From contig NC_045430.1 in the NCBI RefSeq assembly GCF_902635505.1, forward strand, positions 116,001,425 through 116,065,424: DNA of 64,000 nt. Reading direction: 5' to 3'. This stretch comes from Sarcophilus harrisii (taxonomy: Eukaryota > Chordata > Mammalia > Dasyuromorphia > Dasyuridae). The notes below the pieces were generated by a model, which saw only the letters and a list, made by a program, of their open reading frames with translations, made no database searches and was not told the origin of the DNA. The position numbers and the translations under genes are program-made. How positions within the stretch are numbered: position 1 is the first letter of the stretch; each line of letters starts with the position of its first letter. Shown one piece after another: positions 13,301 to 23,299 of the stretch.

Positions 13301-15010
13301 ATTTCACTTAGGTTATCAAATTTATTGGTATAAAGTTGGGCGAAGTAACTCCTTATTATTGCTCTAATTACCTCTTTATTGGTGGAAAGTTCTCCCTTTT
13401 CATTTTTAAGACTAAGAATTAGATTTTCCTCTTTTCTTTGTCTAATCAGATTTACCAAAGGCTTATCTATTTTATTGGTTTTTTCAAAAACCAACTCTTA
13501 ATTTTATTTATTAATTCAATATTTTTTTTAACTTTCAATATTATTAATTTCTACTTTTAGTTTTAGAATTTCAAGTTTAGTATTTGATTGGGGGTTTTTA
13601 ATTTGACCTTTTTCTAGCTTTTTAAGTTGCAAGCCCAATTCATTGATCTTCTCTTTCTCTATTTTATTCAAGTAAGCCTCTAAAGATATAAAATTTCCCC
13701 TTATTACTGTTTTGGCTGCATCCCACAAATTTTGGTATGATGTCTCATTGTTGTCATTATCTTGAGTAAAATTATTAATTGTGTCTATAATTTGCTATTT
13801 CACCCAATCATTCTTTAAGATGAGATTATTTAGTTTCCAATTACTTTTTGGTCTATTTACCCCTAACTTTTTGTTGAATGTAGTTTTTATTGCATCGTGA
13901 TCTGAAAAGAAAGCATTTACTTTTTCTGCCTTCCTGCATTTAATTTTGAGGTCTTTATGTCCTAATATATGGTCAATTTTTGTATAGGTTCCATGAACTG
14001 CTGAGAAGATAGTATATTCCTTTCTGTCACCATTCAGTTTTCTCCAAAGATCTATCATATCTAATTTTTCTAATATTCTATTTACCTCCTTAATTTCTTC
14101 CTTATTTGTTTTGTGGTTTCATTTATCTAATTCTGAGAGTTCAAGATTGAGATCTCCCACTATTATAGTTTTGCTGTCTATGTCTTCTTACAACTCTCTT
14201 AACTTCTCCTTTAGGAAGCTAGATACTATACCTCTTGGTGAATATATGTTTACTATTGATATTGCTTCATTGTCTATAGTACCCTATAGCAAGATATAGT
14301 TTCCTTGATTATCTCTTTTAATTAGATCAATTTTTGCTTTTGCTTGATTTGAGATAAGGATGGCTACCCCTGCTATTTTTATTTCATCTGAAGCATAATA
14401 GATTCTGCTTCAGCCTTTTACCTTTACTCTGTATCTATCTCCCTGCTTTAAATGTGTTTCCTGTAAACAACATATTGTAGGATTCTGACTTTTTATCCAG
14501 TCTGCTATCTGCTCCACTTTATGGAAGAGTTCATCCCATTCACATTTATGGTTAAAATTATTAATTCTATATTTCCTACCATCATAATATCCCCAGATTA
14601 GCCTTTTCTTTTTCTTGTCTCCCCTTACCCCCTTCCCTAGTATTAAACTTATGGGCTCCATTTGCGTCAGGCAGCTCTCCTCTTTAGGACCCTTCCCTTC
14701 TCCCTTTGAATCCCTTCCCCTTTCTTGTACCCTTCCCTTATTACTCTTTTTCTTTTTTCCCTTTTCCTCTCCCACTTTTCAATGAGGTGAGAGAAGATTC
14801 TCTGTAAAACAGATATGCCAATTCTTTTCTCTTTGAGTCAACTCTGATGAGAGTAAGATTCACACAATGTTCCTCCCCCTCTCTAAGTTCCCTCAGATGT
14901 GATAGGTTTTCTTTGCCTCATCGTGGGATGTGGTTTCCCTCTTTTTATCTCTCCTTTTTCCTTTTTCTGAACCTATCCCCTTTCCATTTCTACTTCCCTT
15001 TTTTATGTTA
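10306..15010 (-). mobile_element. L1 LINE, 4.7 kb, 5'-truncated type
   Basis: The poly-A tail appears as T runs at 10,318-10,340. Reading leftward, the order is 3' UTR, ORF2 and the inter-ORF/5' part up to about 15,010. ORF2 is still partly open: 11,605-10,829 (258 codons, with the GCPSVGEWLNKLWYMN block) and 12,514-11,894 (206 codons). The endonuclease start lies near 14,800-13,800 (CCLQETHLKQGDRY, HGTYTKIDHILGHK). A stop (CAC TAA where the sister copy reads CAC GAA) cuts off the last residues of ORF2. Flanking TCTAATAAAGTACTAATTTT (10,284-10,303) and TCTGATAAAGTATTATTTCT (15,011-15,030) look like a diverged target-site duplication. Confidence 0.88.
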
Positions 15011-15500
15011 TCTGATAAAGTATTATTTCTAAAATATATAAAGAATTGGGTCAAATTTATATAAGTACAAATCATTTCCCAATTAATAAATAGTCAAAAG
15101 ATATGAAAAGATAATTTTCAGATGACAAAATGAAACCCATCTACAATCATATAAAAATACTCTAAATCAATATTGACTAGAGAAATGCAAATTAAAACAA
15201 CTCTAACATACCACTTCACACCTCTCAGATTGGCTAAGATGACAGGAAAAGACAATAATAAATGTTGGAGGGCATGTGGGAAAACTGGGAGACTAATGCA
15301 TTGTTGGTGGAGTTGTGAAATGATTCACCCATTCTGAAGTTCAATTTAGAGCTATGATCAAAGGGCTATCAAACTCTGCATACTCTTTTTACCCAGCAGT
15401 GACATTACTGAGGCTATATCCCAGAAAGTCATAAAGGAGGGACAAAGACCCACATGTGCAAAAATGTTTATAGCAGTTCTTTTTATGATAGCAATACAAT
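15011..15500 (+). mobile_element. L1 ORF2 C-terminal fragment (continuation of the piece ending at 10,305)
   Basis: The order of motifs (LISKIYKELGQIYISTN-like, then GKDNNKCWRACGKTGRLMHC and WWSCEMI) continues exactly where the + strand copy broke at 10.3 kb. It ends at about 15,490 in a short (AATAC)n run. Confidence 0.78.
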
Positions 15501-15504
15501 ACAA

Positions 15505-16095
15505 TACAATAAAATAATAAAGCAAAATCAAGAAAAAATAGCAGAAAATGGGAGACATCTCATCAGAAAAACAACTGATCTAAGAAAACAGATTGAGGAT
15601 ACATAATTTAAGAAATATGAGACTATCTGAAAACTGTAATGTCCGGGCTACCTCCGTGAAGCCCTCAGGGTCAGCCAGAGTCAGTATAAATAAAAGTCCT
15701 TGGTCTTTAGGGGGAGAAGCAGGCAAACTACCAGGATTTAGTTAAAGATCTCTTCTTAATTCTGGAGTCCTCCACCTCTCTCCTCCTCATCCAGCTGCCA
15801 AGTGAAGTCTGGCCTCTCTCACTCCATCCTCTAATCCTTGCCTACCATTATCTTTACACCAAACATTGAGCCAGCATCAATGGTGAGAAGGTCCATTTAT
15901 CCAAACATATGCTCATAGAGTCATTGTCTTATATTGAATAAGTAATTAGCCTTAAGTGCTCAATTGTCTGATTCAGGCACACCTTTTCATAGATTCAGCC
16001 CTTTACAGAAAACCCTGATCAAAGAAATAGTTCAGACATCATATTTTTTAAAAATTATCAAGGAAAACTGCCCTGATATTTTAGAACCATAATTT
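15505..16095 (+). mobile_element. L1 ORF1 fragment split by a solo LTR
   Basis: GGAGACATCTCATCAGAAAA and CTGATCTAAGAAAACAGATT before the LTR, and ATCAAAGAAATAGTTCAGAC with AATTATCAAGGAAAACTGCC after it, are consecutive parts of marsupial L1 ORF1. Removing 15,635-16,007 and one GAAAAC copy restores their spacing. Confidence 0.75.
15635..16007 (-). mobile_element. Solo LTR of an endogenous retrovirus (family A), fossil
   Basis: A 373-bp block starts TGTAATGTCC and ends CCCTTTACA, flanked by a perfect 6-bp duplication GAAAAC (15,629-15,634 and 16,008-16,013). It lies inside an L1 ORF1 fragment, which fixes both borders. It shares family features with the LTR at 20,881 (CAGCCAGAGTCAG, AAAGTCCTTGGTCTTTA, CAGCCCTTT). 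The polyadenylation signal in the sister copy is on the minus strand. No internal part remains. A 6-bp duplication suits a class II (betaretrovirus-like) element. Confidence 0.88.
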
Positions 16096-17439
16096 CACAT
16101 GCATAATTGTTATATTGTTTGCTTTTTCAATGCATGGGAGAGGATGTAAGAGTGAAAGAGAATTCAGAATTCAATATATAAAAATAAAAATGTTAAAATA
16201 AATATAGTTATATTAAAAGACATTACTTGTGAAAGATGCCTTTAAATGTTCCACATTAGACATTCTTTAGGATGAATTACATTCTCTTTGAGAAGAAATT
16301 TATTTCAGTGGTAATGACATATGGAAGAATCAGAAGGATTATTTGATTCTTTCCTTGGGTAGTAAAATGTACTGCAATGCTCCTTGAGATCAACTGTATA
16401 AATTTCTGATATAATTTGGACTTTACTTCACTAATTACTATACCTACCTCTTTAGCATCTTTGATTTGAACTTTAAACTTTTTTTTTGCAGAAAAGGATA
16501 GTTTGGGATTACTAAAATTCATTCTTTAATTTAACAATTTGTTCCTTTTATGGTAAATCCAACCTGTATTAAATAAAGTCTTACTCTGATGCCTTATCAT
16601 AGTACATATAGTAAAGGTTATCATACCAAAGCATAATCTTTGCCAGATAAAACCACACATCAAAGACCTAAAACAAAGTGTATGTTGATCTTGTAACAAT
16701 GAACAACATAGCTGAAACCAAGGATATTTGTAGATGGTGAAATTTGTGTTCAAAACAAAAGCTATCGAGTCCTGGAGAGATTGTTATCAACCATGAAAGT
16801 GCTCACACTGATGAAATGAGTCCTTGGACCATGGCCAAATTATATTCAAACACATTGTTCAATTCAGCAAACATTAATGTGTTCGTTAGATTCAAGTTAC
16901 TGAACTAGTCACTGAAATAGCTTTCAATCTAGCAAGAAAAATAAAATACACATACAGAATTAAAATGCAAACAAAATGTGTTATAATAAAACATTTTGGA
17001 CAGTCCAGAAAATCATGAGGTCCTGGTGGAGGAATATGCCCAATTTTTATAAAGAAAGAAGTATCTGATTTGGTTCTTAAAGCACAGTGATATTAATAGG
17101 CAGAAATGGAAGAAATGCAATTCAAGATAGGCAATATCACATAGGAGGAAAATCTGAGTAAAATTCAGATTCTAATGAAATTTCTATTTTTCTGGAGAAC
17201 TTGTATAAATAAATGTTCATATTGAATAAGTGAATAGGAGAGGAAACTCTCCCATTTGTTTTTGCAGAGAACTAATAAAATTCTCCTGGAAAAAATATGT
17301 GGAGATTGTTATGAAAACCTGCTAGAGAATTGTTTCACATGAACCTACTGAGAGGACCTGCTTGAAAGCAAAGCAATAACTGCCAATAATGGGACATTGT
17401 GATCCATTAGTTCAATTGTGTGTGCTTTAAAATTTTGAC
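16096..17439. other. Spacer with one unidentified minus-strand open stretch
   Basis: No confirmed gene. On the minus strand, 16,753-16,277 is open except for one stop near 16,526, about 158 codons in all; the protein (KFKVQIKDAKEVGIVISE, KLYQKFIQLISRSIAVHFTT) is not one I recognise. It could be a decayed retrocopy or chance. The rest is AT-rich unique-looking sequence. Confidence 0.4.
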
Positions 17440-19680
17440 ATTTGGTGTGGCAGTGATGAAGGGGACAGAGCTGGAGGAATGGAGGGCCATTGATGCCAGA
17501 AAACATAAAGTCTATCTCCCATGAGAAACAAGAAGGCTGGCTCACTCAACATTGCCTGAATAATTTATTCCAAGAAGAATATTTCAGCCCTATGAAATTA
17601 TTCTCTATTGCTCATCAATAGATAAGCTCATCAGCTAGATGAAAAAGAGCAGATGAGGATGGCAGAGGAAGAAATCACTAGTGAAGACTATCAAACATTT
17701 TTACAGCAACATTCAGAAATTATGAATGGTAGTGGTTTCTTCTCTATTCAAATTATAAGCAATGCCTTGAAAGTTTGAAGTTCAGAGCTGATCCTCTTCA
17801 ACAGCCCAGATTATCAGAGGTTCTGGATCGATCCTATAAATGAAAGATCATTTATATGCAACTATAAATAACATTGGTTTACAATTTGAAAATTAGGAAA
17901 ACAGTGGCTCAACCTAAACTCTCTCTTGACAGGTTCAAAATTATTATCATAAAAAAGAAAACAATACAAAATTATTATCAGATGCTTACCTTGTATTTTT
18001 AATGGCTCAGTTACAATAGGAAGGTTATCCTATTGTTGATAATGGTGACCTATAAGACTGTGAAGCTGACCAGCTCCTGCATATAACTTGCATAAAACAA
18101 ATGCCTAGACCAAAACTCATTGAAGAAGAATTCCCTCAACTTAAAGTCAAAGAGTACATAACACAAACCTAGAGCAATCTTTAGAAGTAAGTCATTCATA
18201 TGATGGAACAGGAATGTTAGATGAAGATAAGAGAATCCACAAAGAACTCTAGCAATGAGTTAACAGAAAATTGATATGGAAAATGAAAAAGCAGATCTGC
18301 TTAGAGCAATTCAACTTAGTATGCAAAGTGGTTCTAGATATTCTACAGACATCAAATATAAATTTGTCAAGATCTCTTACTTTAGAAGAACTATGAAAGA
18401 GAAAAGAAGCCTACTTTGAAAAACTACAACAGCCAAAATAGATATTACATCTACATGAAGAGCCAACAACAAAAGCAGATGCATGCACTTCAAGGGACAA
18501 TGTTGTAAAAAATTACCTATGCATATGTTCGGTCAATAAAAAAGCTATATTTTTTAAAAAAAAAAAGGTAGATGCACTTGAAATTAATCCAGGTGATAAT
18601 ATGACTGAAGAAGACATGCTTCTATGAATGTTTTTGAAAACTGTTAGTAATAATTTGAATTCTAAAGAAAAAATAGTAAAGTAACTTTCTAAAAAATATA
18701 TCAAAATATTCATATTCCCCAAAATTGACTCTTTGTGCAGGTATCTTATACAGAGTTCATTTAAGAGCTCATTTCATAAGTCAGAGTAGCATAATGCTCA
18801 GAAAGAATGAGGAGGAAGTTTACAAATAAAAATGATAGAAAATATATCTAGTTTGGAACTAAAGACAGTATCTCTCAAATATTAGCCAAAGAAGCATTCA
18901 ACAATTGAATAAATACACAATAGTTTTGTAAATAATTACATTTATTCCCTTTTTGGGGTGGGTGAATAATAACCTCTCAAAATAACAATTTTTTAAAAAA
19001 TCATTTGCAAGTTAACTGATAAGATTTTTTTTTCCAATTCTGTTGAATAATCTGATTTATTCCTCTCACCTTTTCATAGTTTCTCATTTCTTAATGTGCC
19101 CCAAATGGCCTGCTTGCAAATAGTGTCACTTGTCTATGATTAGAACAGGTATACTATTTAGTGAGACAGATCATGCAAACCTCTTTATTTTTATTTTCTC
19201 TGACCTCAATTCTTTTTCTATATAGCTTTCATTCCACCTTATTTGAAATTAGTTTATGTTAGGAATCATTTCCTATTATTTCAATATGCCATAAAGTGAT
19301 TGTCTATGATTGGTGCATTCTAGGGTTTGAAAGGAACCCTACAAAAGAATATTCAGTTTGGGGAGAATACAACTATTTTTCAAAGTGCTTTATGAATATC
19401 TTTTCTGTTATATCAAAATGTTACAATTTTAGATGAACATCCCTATTTTAAAAACCTCAATGTCAAGTAGTTCCCAACTTTGTTAAAGAAAGTGAGAGAA
19501 ATAAAGTGTGCAAGTCAGCTTGTATTAATTGTAAGACTTAAGGTCCAGGATAAGTGTCTAATGAACTAAACTGGACTCGCTCTTATCCTGCAGCTGTTTT
19601 TTGTGAATGGTGTTTTCTGTTTTACACATATTTGAAATGTATGGAAATGTAAATAAATATTGCTTGACCTATATTCCATT
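17440..19680 (+). pseudogene. ATXN3: Processed pseudogene of ATXN3 (ataxin-3 deubiquitinase)
   Basis: A continuous, intronless stretch follows the ataxin-3 mRNA. A 5' UTR-like piece (17,445-17,504) precedes a start codon mutated to ATA at 17505. Then come HEKQEG, HCLNNLFQEEYFSP, QMRMAEEEITSEDYQTFLQQ, GSGFFSIQIISNAL, LILFNSPDYQRF and DPINERSFICNYK of the Josephin domain. The ubiquitin-interacting part (GMLDEDK, ADLLRAIQLSMQ) and the C-terminal end to about 18,670 follow. From 18,868 the text follows the human ATXN3 3' UTR as I recall it (AAATATTAGCCAAAGAAGCA, later GCTTTATGAATATCTTTTC). Introns of the parent gene are absent, so it is a retrocopy. It carries stops (after IAHQ, in NALKV*, in QQPK*), small indels, and lost the catalytic cysteine in GSLCAQ (here GWLTQ). 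No poly-A tail or target-site duplication is evident. Confidence 0.93.
18494..18571 (+). mobile_element. 78-bp L1 3' tail inserted in the ATXN3 pseudogene
   Basis: The piece matches the last bases of the marsupial L1 3' UTR (ACCTATGCATATGTTC, then AATAAAAAAGCTATATTTT) and ends in an A run. It breaks the ataxin-3 reading just before the ATGACTGAAGAAGACATGCT segment. ATGCACTTCAA at 18,483-18,493 and ATGCACTTGAA at 18,572-18,582 form an 11-bp target-site duplication with one mismatch. Confidence 0.82.
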
Positions 19681-20880
19681 TAACAAAAATTTCACATATA
19701 TAATATATAATAATCTTGGAACTTAAGGAAAGAATTTGCTTACCAAATTATATTTAAAATTATGTTGTTACTATGCTATTTAGCTATAAATACAGTGATA
19801 ATTGGGTGGCTCAATACCAAGTGAGGTTATAAATAAAATGTTTGTCAAACAAAGAAAAAAATTGATATTCACAATTAACAAAATGATAAATAAGTCAACT
19901 GTTGGGGAATTGTGGGAAGATCAGATAAACAATGTTGAGTTCATACCTGCCAGAAAAATAGATTTCTTGAATGTACATAAAAATGAATCACATTGCTAAG
20001 AGGCTCTGATTTGAAACATTAAAAACTATTAAGAAATCAGCATGAAAATAAGTCATAGCATGCGATAGAAAAAGAAGCAGGAAAAGTGGCATCAATGAAA
20101 TTGAAAGAATCCAAAAGACTGTAAATCTTCAGTTGTTTTTGCAGAGAGCTTGCTGTTTGGAAGACAATTTTGCTTTGTTGATTGGCTGGAGTAAAAGCTA
20201 GAGCAGCCGTGGAAGCTCCCTGGCTGAGAACTAATTTTTGATGGTATGTCAAAAGCATCAGAATTCATTGCTCTCTGATTCCACCTAGAGCTGCAGAAAG
20301 GAAAGTCTCTCAAATTTGCTTTCCACAGTAATCTCCAAAATGGGATTAGCATGTGGTTTTCTGTAAATAAAGAAAAGTCCTAGAGATAGAAAAAGCAAAG
20401 TCCTTTCCTATATCCATCTCTGAGGTGCCTGGCAATTTAACAGCTCACATATACATAAGCTCCCCATGAATTTCCCCCCCTTTTTTTGAATTATTAATGA
20501 TCTTAATGCTTTCAATATCATGGGGCTACATGATGTGCAGGCATGTAAAATAACATTGCAAAAATACTGATATTCAAGAGATTATCCTTTGATTCAGAAA
20601 GCAGATTGGAAATAATTAAAGCAGTGAGCCATTTCCCCAAAGCAATCCAACCAAATGCTCTCTACAATTCTCCAGCACCCAGCACAAAGTTCCCCTGCAG
20701 TATAAATCTACAATATACATATTGGTGAAATAATTATATGATCTGTCAAACTACTTTCCATAAACTGAATTATATAAACTTCTAGTTCTGATGATTTGGC
20801 CAATCTCCTTTACAGGGATAGGAGTAGATATTGAACTTTTATAATTTCATTGGTATGGGAAAACTCCTTCTATCATTAAT
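19681..20880. other. Unassigned spacer
   Basis: No gene, RNA or named repeat recognised. Short frames in both strands are unsupported. It includes a T/C homopolymer patch near 20,475. Confidence 0.4.
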
Positions 20881-21232
20881 TGTGACGACCACATTAGCAC
20901 CCTGGATACTTTAGAATCAGCCAGAGTCAGGATAAGCAAAAGTCCTTGGTCTTTATTCTTGGTCTTTAGAGGTAGGAGGGAATTGAATGGACACAGAATC
21001 TCCACGACCTTCCTTCTTCGTCTCCCACCCAGAAGTAACTCCGGCTAGTCTTACTCCACCCCCTACTCCATCCTACAATTCTCTGTATACATCAATTATC
21101 GAGCCAGCACAGAATAGTGGGAAGGGCATTTTCTAAGCATATGCTAATAGAGTATTGGCCAATCGGGAGTTAGCCTTAAGTGCTCGGTTGTCCAACCTCA
21201 GTGCATGAACTCAAGAGTTTCAGCCCTTTCCA
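20881..21232 (-). mobile_element. Solo LTR of an endogenous retrovirus (family A), fossil
   Basis: A 352-bp block starts TGTGACGACC and ends CCCTTTCCA. It shares several blocks with the LTR at 15,635, including CAGCCAGAGTCAG and the GTCCTTGGTCTTTATT stretch, whose reverse complement holds AATAAA. Flanks ATTAAT and ATTACA are only a partial match for a 6-bp duplication. The copies differ a good deal, so both are old. Confidence 0.8.
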
Positions 21233-21269
21233 ATTACATATTGTCACATCTATACCTTGTAGTCTTAAA

Positions 21270-21390
21270 AGAGATATATAAAGCAGGTATAGGCAAATTG
21301 CTTATCCAAGATCATATAATAAGTAATTTGTGAGAGTCAGTCTTTAAACCTAGTTTTTAATGACAACACTCTAGCCACAATGCAAAACTA
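21270..21390 (-). repeat. MIR-type SINE relic
   Basis: GGCAAATTGCTTATCCAAGA, ATAATAAGTAATTTGTGAGA and the CTTTAAACCTAG stretch follow an inverted MIR. Confidence 0.6.
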
Positions 21391-21434
21391 TAGAATTTCC
21401 TTTGTAATTCTTATGTGTTTCCAACTCACTTAAA

Positions 21435-21565
21435 CTTGTTTGCCTCAGTGTCTTCATCTGTAAAATGATCTGGAGAAGGAAATGGCAAACCACTCCCACA
21501 TCTTTGCCGAAAAAAAAATATAACCCAAATGTAGTCACAAAGAGTTGAACACAATGAAAAAAACT
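21435..21565 (+). repeat. SINE with RTE-type tail
   Basis: TGCCTCAGTGTCTTCATCTG, CTGGAGAAGGAAATGGCAAA and GTCACAAAGAGTTGAACAC form the usual order of marsupial SINEs mobilised by RTE. The tail matches the 3' end of the RTE LINE at 43.6 kb. Confidence 0.75.
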
Positions 21566-21966
21566 GAAGACCAATAAATATTTAATAACCTTCAGAGTCC
21601 AATACAATTACAACTTTTTAAGCAAATAGGAACATTTGGAAAAACCTCATTATCAAAAGGGAACTTGGCTATACTCAGGGTACCAAAATATCATTGGCAA
21701 GTGCCTTTGGCAAACATATTTTCTATTTTACCATCAGATACTAATATTTGAGAATGAATCTAAAAATAATTTCAAACTTTTCTAGTGAAAGGCACCAGCC
21801 TGAAAAACTCAAATGCAAATTCTGGTCATTTTAACTCTTTTTTTCATTTTCTTTTCCTGGGCACCCCCAGTGGAATCCAATTTTAAACGAATCTAACTAT
21901 AATGATAAATCATTGTCTACAAGTATGTCTTAGTAAGCAAATAAGTAAGGTTAAGGAGATGTTAAT
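21566..21966. other. Unassigned spacer ending in a 6-bp LTR target copy
   Basis: No gene or clear repeat. GTTAAT at 21,961-21,966 is the left target duplication of the adjoining LTR. Confidence 0.4.
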
Positions 21967-22464
21967 TGTACCTGACCTTCTGTGTATATTATTCTAGACT
22001 GCCAAGGCCACACATATCTGTCTTTGAGATATTCCCAGATACACATGAAGATGAACTGATCTTGAAGTACAAAACAGCCTCTCTTTATTGGTAATCTCAG
22101 CAGAGGTTAGCAGGAAGCAAGAGCAAGTATATGTCTGCCTTGCATCTTTCTCTTTGCATCTCTGTCTGGACTCAAAGCTGGTTATTTATATTTACTCTCC
22201 TCTGGGATTACCCTGTGCCTAGCCCACTCAGCACTGCTTAAATGGATCCCCAGAAGGGAGACAGTACTGGAGTTAGTTTACTGTTGCTTCCTAAAAAGAG
22301 ATCTAGCAAGAGGACACACCCCTCATCATCTCCAGGAACCTTTAACACCTGTAAGACACAACCTCTTACCTCAGAGGCCAATCCCCTCTTTATCTCCTGG
22401 GCCCATCCCATCAGGTGACATGGCATACATGGAAATTCTCAAAGAGGGACAAACATTCCTAACA
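21967..22464 (-). mobile_element. Solo LTR of an endogenous retrovirus (family B), fossil
   Basis: A 498-bp block starts TGTACCTGACC and ends CATTCCTAACA, between perfect 6-bp copies of GTTAAT (21,961-21,966 and 22,465-22,470). On the minus strand it holds a TATAAATA-like box (reverse of 22,185-22,195) and AATAAA (reverse of CTTTATT at 22,083). It does not resemble family A. No internal retroviral part is attached. Confidence 0.82.
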
Positions 22465-22470
22465 GTTAAT

Positions 22471-22735
22471 GTGAACATTTATTCTTGAAAAGGGAACAGA
22501 TAACCCTCCAAATCATCCACAAACAGTAGAGAGTTATTCTTATTCTTTTTATTCCAAGCTTAATAGTCTGACAAAGAAAACCCTCTAAACAACTAAACCC
22601 TCTAAACACTTAAAATCAAATTCTAAGCTATTTTTTCCCTAGACCAGGACAATTTAAAAGGACAAAAGGAGATGTATGTAAATATTAGAGTGGAAGCTGG
22701 CCAGAAATACAGTGGGGAGAAAACAGTGTTTGAAA
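22471..22735. other. Spacer without recognised content
   Basis: AT-rich, with a short repeated unit (AACCCTCTAAACAACT and AACCCTCTAAACACTT near 22,578-22,612). No gene seen. Confidence 0.35.
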
Positions 22736-22739
22736 AAGA

Positions 22740-23292
22740 ACAGAACATAAGAAATGACCAGCAGGATGATTTCAGAGAGGCTTGGAGAGACCTACATGAA
22801 CTGATGCAAAGTGAAATGAGCAGAACTGGGAGATCATTATACACGGCAACAACAAGACTATATGATGATAAGTTCTGACAGACATGGCTCTCTTCAACAT
22901 TGAGATGATCAAACCAGTTCCACTTGTGCAGTGATGAAGAGAATCATCTACACCCAAAGAGAGAACCATGGGAACAGAGTGTGGAACACAATATAGCATT
23001 CTCATTCTCTCTGTTGTCATTTGCTTGCATTTTAATTTTTTTTCTCAGTTTTTCTTTTTCTTCCTTCTTGATCAGATTTTTTTTTTTGCACAACCAAATA
23101 ACTGTGTAAATATGTATACACCTATTCGATCTGTCTTTCAACATATTTAACATGTATTGAACTACCTGCCAGATAGGGGTGAGGGGAAGAAGGGGAAAAT
23201 TTGCAGCAAAAGGTTGTGCAAGGGTCAATGTTAGAAAAATTACCCATGCATATGATCTGTAAATAAAAAGCTTTAATAACAATAATAATAAA
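22740..23292 (+). mobile_element. 5'-truncated L1 (ORF2 end and 3' UTR)
   Basis: From 22,751 it reads RNDQQDDFREAWRDLHELMQ through LYDDKF and a stop at 22,876, then the L1 3' UTR to ATAAAAAGCTTTAATAACAA. Truncation is at about 22,748. AAAAGAACAGAACATA just before it and AAAACAACAGAACAGA after the tail may be a decayed target duplication. Confidence 0.85.
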
Positions 23293-23299
23293 ACAACAG

